Positions 9,487 to 13,938 of a stretch of DNA of 13,938 nucleotides are shown here, piece by piece. The notes under the pieces are model-generated. The model had not been told where the DNA came from. It saw only the letters and a list, made by a program, of their open reading frames with translations, and made no database searches. The stretch comes from Oscillospiraceae bacterium. GTDB lineage: Bacteria; Bacillota_A; Clostridia; Oscillospirales; Oscillospiraceae. The stretch's first letter is position 1; each line of letters starts with the position of its first letter. A program made the position numbers and the translations under genes. The stretch covers positions 1 to 13,938 of the forward strand of contig JAFQDR010000086.1 of NCBI GenBank assembly GCA_017415945.1. Direction: 5' to 3'.

Positions 9487-9511
9487 GTAGGGGCGGATAG
9501 TATCCGCCCGC
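9487..9511 (+). repeat. GTAGGGGCG palindromic repeat, copy 3
   Basis: After GTAG, GGGCGGATA (9491-9499) pairs with TATCCGCCC (9501-9509) about a single central G, so the core is almost a perfect palindrome. It lies between trmN6 and rsmI, 14 bp past the trmN6 stop. The loop-side bases differ from copies 1, 2 and 4 but in a way that keeps pairing (GGATA/TATCC instead of GAAC/GTTC). Confidence 0.8.
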
Positions 9512-9550
9512 CCATCATTTTGACATTACACCAAAAAGGAGAACCTATAT

Positions 9551-10384
9551 ATGAGCGGAGCATTATATCTGGTAGGCACGCCCATCGGCAATCTGGGGGA
9601 CTTCTCTCCCCGTGCGGTGGAGGTGCTGCAGCAGGTGGACTTCATCGCCGCCGAGGACACCCGTGTGTCTCTGAAGCTGCTGAACCGATTTGAAATCAAA
9701 AAGCCTCTGGTCAGCTATTTTGAGCATAACAAGAACGTCAGCGGGGAAAAGATCCTGTCCCGTCTGATGGCGGGAGAAACCTGCGCACTGGTCACCGATG
9801 CAGGCATGCCCGCCATTTCCGACCCCGGTGAGGACATCGTCCGTATGTGCGCGGAGCACAATATCGACGTATTCGTAGTCCCCGGTCCCAGCGCGGTGGT
9901 GTCCGCTCTGGCAGTGTCGGGGCTTCCCACAAGCCGCTGGTGCTTTGAGGGCTTCCTGTCCGTGAACAAAAAAGAACGCATCCCCCATTTGGAAAGTCTC
10001 CAAAAGGAAATGCGTACCATGATTTTCTATGAAGCCCCCCATAAGCTGCTGCGTACCTTGGAGGACATGGCAGAGTATTTCGGCGGCGACCGCCCCATTG
10101 CGGTGGTTCGTGAGATCACCAAGCTCCACGAGCAGACCCTGCGCACCACCATCGGCGGTGCATTGGCGCACTTCACCGAGACCCCGCCCAAGGGTGAATT
10201 TGTACTGGTGGTCGGCGGCGCTCCCGAGGAAACGGAAGAGGAACTGACCCCCGAACAGGCACTGGACATAGTTGCCCGCTACCGTGAGGAGGGCAAAAGC
10301 CTGAAAGAAGCCTGCAAGTTAGCCGCCAAGGACACGGGCTACAGCAAAAACGAGCTGTACGCACTGGCACTGGAAAGCAAATAA
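9551..10384 (+). CDS. rsmI: 16S rRNA (cytidine-1402-2'-O)-methyltransferase RsmI
   Basis: SAM-dependent 2'-O-methyltransferase of the tetrapyrrole-methylase fold that modifies C1402 in the ribosomal P site. The 277 residues match the family length. Motifs are LYLVGTPIGNLGD (5-17), AAEDTR (33-38), TDAGMPAISDPG (82-93), VVPGPSA (109-115), FYEAPHKLLRTL (159-170) and VREITKLHE (186-194), followed by a C-terminal helical segment (about 233-275) as in standard RsmI. AAGGAG (9536-9541) is 9 nt before the ATG. It is probably co-transcribed with trmN6. No canonical terminator follows; the palindrome 10400-10460 comes 15 bp after the stop, so read-through into the downstream membrane-protein genes is possible. 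Confidence 0.95.
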   Translation: MSGALYLVGTPIGNLGDFSPRAVEVLQQVDFIAAEDTRVSLKLLNRFEIKKPLVSYFEHNKNVSGEKILSRLMAGETCALVTDAGMPAISDPGEDIVRMCAEHNIDVFVVPGPSAVVSALAVSGLPTSRWCFEGFLSVNKKERIPHLESLQKEMRTMIFYEAPHKLLRTLEDMAEYFGGDRPIAVVREITKLHEQTLRTTIGGALAHFTETPPKGEFVLVVGGAPEETEEELTPEQALDIVARYREEGKSLKEACKLAAKDTGYSKNELYALALESK

Positions 10385-10399
10385 GGTATCCATCGCACC

Positions 10400-10460
10400 G
10401 TAGGGGCGTGCACCCGTTTTCCTATTCGGTTCTCCGCGGGCGAACACAGTTCGCCCCTAC
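10400..10460. repeat. GTAGGGGCG composite palindrome, copy 4
   Basis: The right half (10438-10460, minus orientation) is intact: GGGCGAAC (10438-10445), loop ACA, GTTCGCCC with one base offset, ending CCTAC. The left half begins GTAGGGGCG (10400-10408) but continues TGCACCCG, so its own hairpin is degraded. The outer GTAGGGGCG and CGCCCCTAC ends still pair, bounding a 61-bp element. This is the same facing-pair layout as copies 1 and 2 in shorter form. It lies between rsmI and the first paralogous membrane-protein gene. Confidence 0.72.
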
Positions 10461-10482
10461 ATTATGTGCTCGCGATTCAGAA
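10456..10482 (+). repeat. Duplicated leader, copy A
   Basis: These 27 bases, from the CCTAC end of the palindrome through ATTATGTGCT to GATTCAGAA, recur at 12756-12782 with a single C/T difference. A shorter version (GATTCAGAAAGGAGCA, 11609-11624) precedes the middle gene. The duplication therefore included the leader and the edge of the palindromic repeat. Confidence 0.85.
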
Positions 10483-10493
10483 AGGAGCATCCA

Positions 10494-11567
10494 ATGAAAC
10501 GCATCAACATTCTTCTGAGCAAACGAGGCGTTGCGGGCTGTCTTCTGGCAATTTTCATGAGCTCAATAGGGCTTCCCTTGTTTTTCCAATGGTTTTGTAC
10601 CATGCTCGGAGATACTTCGATGAGCATGTTCTTTGCTTTCTCTTGCATTTTCACCCCCATCGGACTCATTTCCCTTTATGTAGACATCCACCGTCTGCCC
10701 CTGTATTTGGAGTATGACGAAACAAAAATCATCGTCCGGTATCCGTTCCGCAAGCCAACCACCGTGCGAAAGGATCAGCCGATTTATCGTGCCTACTGTT
10801 TTAAGCCAAAACACGAGTACCTCACCGTGCTCTCCAACACACCTTTTCGTGTAAGGGAGCACCGTACGAGAAAATGGGTCGCATCCCACATTGATTACAG
10901 TACGCAGCTGATTTTACCGGAACGGTTTTTCATTGAACACCCCGCCGTTTGCAAACGCTCGGCCTGTATCCCCGCAGAGCGAATCGATTGGGATATCTTG
11001 CTAAACCAACACATGGAAGAAAAGGCCACATACGCCGACAGCGAGCGGATCTTCATTTTGCCCGGCTATCTGTGGGCATTGCTGTGCATCGAATTCGGTG
11101 CAATTGCCTTTTTGGCCTATCTGATTTTTATTTTCAGCGAAGGCTTCGTATATGCCTTCATTATGCTGCTTTACAGCTCTGTTCTCTGGGCTTTCGGAAT
11201 TTACGAAGCTGTCAAAGCATATAAAAATCGCCGCTTCTGCAGTACCGTTTCCTTTAACGAAACCACGGTCACAAGCAAGCTGTTCAAAAAGCTGCAGTGT
11301 ACCGTTGACCTGACCCAACCCGTTCATTACGCTGTGTTCCGCGGGGCAGAGTATGCGTCAAAGAACAAGCCCTACATCGTCATTTCAAACGAATGGTTTA
11401 ACTATTACCCCGTTATAGATGATGACAGATCCTACCTGTCCGTTTACGATTCCGCAACACAAATCGTCTTCCCCTATAACGTCGAAACCGCAGCCATTTG
11501 CGATTTCGACAACTGGCACTGTGTGGGCGGTTTTGCAGAGCTGAATATGGTACGCATCAAAGAATGA
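10494..11567 (+). CDS. Unrecognised four-helix membrane protein with duplicated beta-rich domain, paralog 1
   Basis: I do not recognise this 357-residue family. Likely helices are at 13-34, 43-63, 192-213 and 217-239. Domain 1 (about 68-170) and domain 2 (about 247-345) look like repeats of each other: EYDETKII with SFNETTVT, QPIYRAY with QPVHYAV, LTVLSNTPF with PYIVISNEWF, and STQLILP with ATQIVFP. By the positive-inside rule the N-terminus (MKRIN) and both domains face the cytoplasm. Domain 2 has cysteines 249, 269, 336 and 343 and ends with CDFDNWHCVGGFAELNM. The helical-hairpin-plus-small-beta-domain layout recalls bacterial PH-like or YcxB-like membrane proteins, but that is only an analogy. 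Start chosen at 10494, 6 nt after AGGAG (10483-10487). First of three tandem paralogs; base composition is visibly more A/T-rich than rsmI. Confidence 0.82.
   Translation: MKRINILLSKRGVAGCLLAIFMSSIGLPLFFQWFCTMLGDTSMSMFFAFSCIFTPIGLISLYVDIHRLPLYLEYDETKIIVRYPFRKPTTVRKDQPIYRAYCFKPKHEYLTVLSNTPFRVREHRTRKWVASHIDYSTQLILPERFFIEHPAVCKRSACIPAERIDWDILLNQHMEEKATYADSERIFILPGYLWALLCIEFGAIAFLAYLIFIFSEGFVYAFIMLLYSSVLWAFGIYEAVKAYKNRRFCSTVSFNETTVTSKLFKKLQCTVDLTQPVHYAVFRGAEYASKNKPYIVISNEWFNYYPVIDDDRSYLSVYDSATQIVFPYNVETAAICDFDNWHCVGGFAELNMVRIKE
11373..11480 (+). repeat. Near-identical 108-bp block shared by paralogs 1 and 3 (copy A)
   Basis: This coding block matches 13670-13777 at all but four positions by my count, while the sequence just upstream in the same two genes differs at many positions. 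It encodes YIVISNEWFNYYP through IVFPYN. The sharp boundary fits gene conversion. Confidence 0.8.
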
Positions 11568-11587
11568 TAAACGCACATCGCCGCCCC

Positions 11588-11603
11588 CACTTCAACAGAA
11601 GTG
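11588..11603 (+). other. Small hairpin in the 62-bp gap between paralogs 1 and 2
   Basis: CACTTC (11588-11593) pairs with GAAGTG (11598-11603) around AACA. No T tract follows, so it is not a terminator. It ends 12 nt before the AAAGGAG of paralog 2. Whether it does anything is unknown. Confidence 0.4.
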
Positions 11604-11629
11604 CGCACGATTCAGAAAGGAGCAATGCC

Positions 11630-12733
11630 ATGAAACGCATATACCTATTGCTTGACAGGCGCAACATTCTGCCATGCATAGCGATCCTTCTGGTTTTCTC
11701 CCTCGTTATACCTGCATTCCTGTATTTTCTGCTTGCTCTGGCCGGCGATCCCACGGAGGGCATCTTCCGCACGCAAGTCCCCCTTTACTTCGTCATTGGT
11801 CTGGGTATTCTGCTTCTTTACAGCCGCTATATACACCTCTATCTGGAATACGATGACGAGAAAATCATCGCCCACTACTTTTTCAACACCACCGCCACCG
11901 TATGGAAAACAAAAACCATCTATACCGGAAAGCTCCACCTCGGCAGAGCAGGCTTTCAATTGCTATACTCCAATGAACCCTTCGCCGTTTCACCGCCGCC
12001 TTTTGCCGACAACAGTGAAACGAGCTCCCTATCCACTACCAAACTCAACCGTCGCACCCAAATCACGCTCCCAATAGAGTTGAAGGAAGCCATCGCACTG
12101 TTCCCACGGGAAATGTGCCTTGCCGCCGAGAAGGCAGACTGGGCAAGCCTGACCGCCCATCACAGGGACAAGCCCGCCGAGCACAGTCTCAACCGCAAGC
12201 TGCGCCTTGTGCCGGGGTATTGGAAGGAACTGACTCTGCTGGCATTCTTTTTTCTGTATGTCGCAGGCGTGACCCTGCTGGTTGGACTGACCGAACCCCC
12301 TTTCGCCATATTCGTCGTTTATCTCATCTGCTATCTATCCTTCCCATGGATCATGCTGATGGTGTTCACACGAAACATTGCCAAATCCTTCCGCTACTGC
12401 GCCACGGTATTCCTCGGCGAGCACACGGTAGAAACCCACTTTTTCGGCAGAAAGCTGTGCGTGGTGGATTTAAAGGAAACCGTATACTATGCTGTGTTCC
12501 GCGGCAGAGAAAACGATGCAGCAAACAGCCCCTACATCGTCGTTTCCAACCAATGGTTCAATTTCTACACCGTGAACCGTCCAAATCGCTCGTACCTGTC
12601 GGAATATCCCATGGACACGCAAGTAGCCTTCCCCTATAACGCCGAAACCGCTGCCATCTGCGATTTCGACAACTGGCACTGTGTGGGCGGCTTCGGGGAG
12701 CTGAATATGAAGCGGAGCAAAAGTCCAAATTAA
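11630..12733 (+). CDS. Unrecognised four-helix membrane protein with duplicated beta-rich domain, paralog 2
   Basis: This 367-residue protein is clearly homologous to its neighbours: it starts MKRIYLLL, has YLEYDDEKIIAHY (71-83) after the first helical hairpin, and ends with CDFDNWHCVGGFGELNM (344-360). Likely helices are at 14-37, 50-66, 200-219 and 224-247. Domain 1 runs about 69-173 and domain 2 about 255-352. Cysteines 257, 277, 344 and 351 have the same spacing (20, 67, 7) as in the other copies. It is the most divergent of the three over the first 300 residues, with an insert rich in Ser/Thr/Pro (about 120-138). AAAGGAG (11616-11622) is 7 nt before the ATG at 11630. The frame is open 44 codons further upstream, but that would overlap paralog 1 and skip this good ribosome-binding site. 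Confidence 0.82.
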   Translation: MKRIYLLLDRRNILPCIAILLVFSLVIPAFLYFLLALAGDPTEGIFRTQVPLYFVIGLGILLLYSRYIHLYLEYDDEKIIAHYFFNTTATVWKTKTIYTGKLHLGRAGFQLLYSNEPFAVSPPPFADNSETSSLSTTKLNRRTQITLPIELKEAIALFPREMCLAAEKADWASLTAHHRDKPAEHSLNRKLRLVPGYWKELTLLAFFFLYVAGVTLLVGLTEPPFAIFVVYLICYLSFPWIMLMVFTRNIAKSFRYCATVFLGEHTVETHFFGRKLCVVDLKETVYYAVFRGRENDAANSPYIVVSNQWFNFYTVNRPNRSYLSEYPMDTQVAFPYNAETAAICDFDNWHCVGGFGELNMKRSKSPN

Positions 12734-12755
12734 CCACCATCCACGTAAAAGCACG

Positions 12756-12782
12756 CCTACATTATGTGCTTGCGATTCAGAA
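12756..12782 (+). repeat. Duplicated leader, copy B
   Basis: It matches 10456-10482 at 26 of 27 positions. Here the upstream bases read GCACGCCTAC rather than CGCCCCTAC, so only the extreme end of the GTAGGGGCG palindrome remains. This looks like a relic of the repeat carried along in the duplication. Confidence 0.85.
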
Positions 12783-12793
12783 GGAAGGATACC

Positions 12794-13870
12794 ATGAAAC
12801 GCATTAACATTCTGCTGAGCCAAAAAACACTTCGCGATTCAATCTCATCATTTCTGATGCTCGGGCTTGGTTTCCCTCTTGTGCTTCGCCTTATTGTCGG
12901 ACCTTCACCATATCACATTTTGGGACTTATATTTTTCCTACCTTTATCGCTCTTTGTCGCGATTGCCCCCAACAGCAAACTCCCCCTGTATCTGGAGTAC
13001 GACAATGAAAAAATAATCGCATACTATCCCTTCGGCAAACGTGCCGTTGTTTCCAGAACCCACACCATTTACACCGGCTATACCAAACGTGACCGCGTTG
13101 ACATCTGCACGGTTTTTTCCAATACCGCCTTCCGCACATCGTATATCAATACCATAGACTTTGATGCGCCGAAAAATCTGCGCTTCGTGCTGCACATTGA
13201 CCGCACGTCGCAAATTATTATCCCTCAAGAAGAATTCCCCGAAGCCATGCGGCTGTTTCCCTTGGAGATGCGTGTACCGGTAGAAAAAGTCGACTGGGAT
13301 GTTTTGACCCAAGCTCCCACACCTACAAAGCCCGCAAAGTCTCCCCCGGAGCAAATTTACATGCTCCCAACATTCCTTGAGCATCTGGCCGCTCTCGCAG
13401 CAGGATGCATCGGGCTCATCGCTTTGTTAATCGGCTTCATCGTATACCTCCTCCCTTCCTTTCTTATTGCGTTCTTCTTTTTCGGCGGTCTTTGGATCTC
13501 CGCTGCAATTAAGGCATCCAAAAACCTTCGTTTTTGCGCCAAAGTGCATTTCCACGAAGACTCTGTTATGAGCACCCTGTTTCGCAAAACCCAATGCACC
13601 GCAAACCTCACGCAGCCCGTTTACTATGCCATATTCCGCAGTGGGGAATATGGTTCGGAGGGACTCCCTTACATCGTCATTTCAAACGAATGGTTTAACT
13701 ATTATCCCATTATAGATGACCACAGATCCTACCTGTCCGTTTACGATTCCGCAACACAAATCGTCTTCCCCTATAACGCCGAAACCGCCGCCACCTGCGA
13801 CTTTGATAATTGGCACTGTGTGGGCGGCTTCGGGGAGCTGAACATGAAGCGAAGCAAACACACAAACTAA
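12794..13870 (+). CDS. Unrecognised four-helix membrane protein with duplicated beta-rich domain, paralog 3
   Basis: Third member of the tandem family, 358 residues. It starts MKRINILLS like paralog 1 and has YLEYDNEKIIAYYPF (66-80). Likely helices are at 15-36, 41-58, 195-218 and 221-237. Domain 1 (about 63-172) is followed by a Pro/Lys-rich linker (174-185). Domain 2 (about 246-343) carries cysteines 248, 268, 335 and 342 at the shared 20-67-7 spacing and ends CDFDNWHCVGGFGELNM. Domain 2 is very close to that of paralog 1, including an almost identical 108-bp stretch, while domain 1 and the helices differ much more. The ATG at 12794 follows the purine-rich AAGGAAGGA (12781-12789), which differs from the AAAGGAG of the other two copies. 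The intergenic gap to paralog 2 is 60 bp, so one transcript is likely. Function is unknown. Confidence 0.82.
   Translation: MKRINILLSQKTLRDSISSFLMLGLGFPLVLRLIVGPSPYHILGLIFFLPLSLFVAIAPNSKLPLYLEYDNEKIIAYYPFGKRAVVSRTHTIYTGYTKRDRVDICTVFSNTAFRTSYINTIDFDAPKNLRFVLHIDRTSQIIIPQEEFPEAMRLFPLEMRVPVEKVDWDVLTQAPTPTKPAKSPPEQIYMLPTFLEHLAALAAGCIGLIALLIGFIVYLLPSFLIAFFFFGGLWISAAIKASKNLRFCAKVHFHEDSVMSTLFRKTQCTANLTQPVYYAIFRSGEYGSEGLPYIVISNEWFNYYPIIDDHRSYLSVYDSATQIVFPYNAETAATCDFDNWHCVGGFGELNMKRSKHTN
13670..13777 (+). repeat. Near-identical 108-bp block shared by paralogs 1 and 3 (copy B)
   Basis: Partner of 11373-11480. Identity then drops but stays high through the common 3' tail, where silent third-base differences appear among all three genes. 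Confidence 0.8.
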
Positions 13871-13872
13871 AC

Positions 13873-13896
13873 CACCGCGGTCCGAGGACAGCGGTG
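13873..13896 (+). other. Imperfect hairpin after paralog 3
   Basis: CACCGC (13873-13878) pairs with GCGGTG (13891-13896), then after a G-A mismatch GTC pairs with GAC around a CGAG loop. There is no T tract directly after it on the plus strand, so it is a poor terminator. The remaining 42 bp to the window edge hold nothing I can name. Confidence 0.35.
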
Positions 13897-13938
13897 TTCG
13901 CAGACTGTCAAAAAATGCTTCGCAGAATTTCGTCCGCA

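Noticed and set aside
10400..10460. Rho-independent terminator after rsmI
   Set aside because: The hairpin has no following T tract and belongs to the same repeat family found in front of other genes.
10494..13870. Tandem membrane genes as a toxin-immunity or defence array
   Set aside because: Tandem paralogs with a conserved tail recall polymorphic immunity arrays, but no toxin, secretion or nuclease gene lies in the window, so I cannot support that reading.

Overview
The window looks like chromosomal DNA from an endospore-forming, anaerobic, moderately GC-rich member of the Clostridia, most likely in the Oscillospiraceae or a nearby family. The reasons are a pyruvate:ferredoxin oxidoreductase, a SpoIID sporulation hydrolase, the Gls24-FakA pair typical of Firmicutes, strong AGGAG ribosome-binding sites, and repeated 'GTAGGGGCG' intergenic palindromes of a kind I associate with such genomes. 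Family placement is inference.

Layout: (1) 1-1667, minus: the N-terminal ~555 residues of pyruvate:ferredoxin oxidoreductase (nifJ), cut by the window edge. (2) 1668-1987: an AT-rich divergent control region with a good sigma-A promoter facing each way. (3) 1988-4055, plus: a two-gene operon, Gls24/Asp23-family protein (YloU type) and FakA/YloV fatty-acid kinase, ending at a clear hairpin-plus-T terminator. (4) 4067-4208: a three-armed palindromic repeat that also supplies the last codons and stop of the next gene. (5) 4197-5009, minus: an unrecognised membrane protein of about eight helices. (6) 5104-6081, plus: SpoIID. (7) 6042-8498, minus: ClpC, overlapping spoIID tail to tail by 40 bp. 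(8) 8576-10384, plus: trmN6 and rsmI, two RNA methyltransferase genes interspersed with GTAGGGGCG palindromes. (9) 10400-13870, plus: another palindrome, then three tandem paralogous genes for an unrecognised four-helix membrane protein.

The housekeeping half (central carbon metabolism, lipid kinase, protein quality control, RNA modification) is conventional. The part that looks undescribed is the tandem triplet at 10494-13870. Each protein appears to be an internal duplication of a unit made of a helical hairpin followed by a small beta-rich cytosolic domain. The second unit holds four cysteines at identical spacing in all three copies and ends in a nearly invariant tail, CDFDNWHCVGGFxELNM. 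Leaders and 3' ends of the copies are far more alike than the rest, which suggests recent duplication plus gene conversion. No function can be assigned. I found no tRNA, rRNA, CRISPR array, transposase or phage gene.
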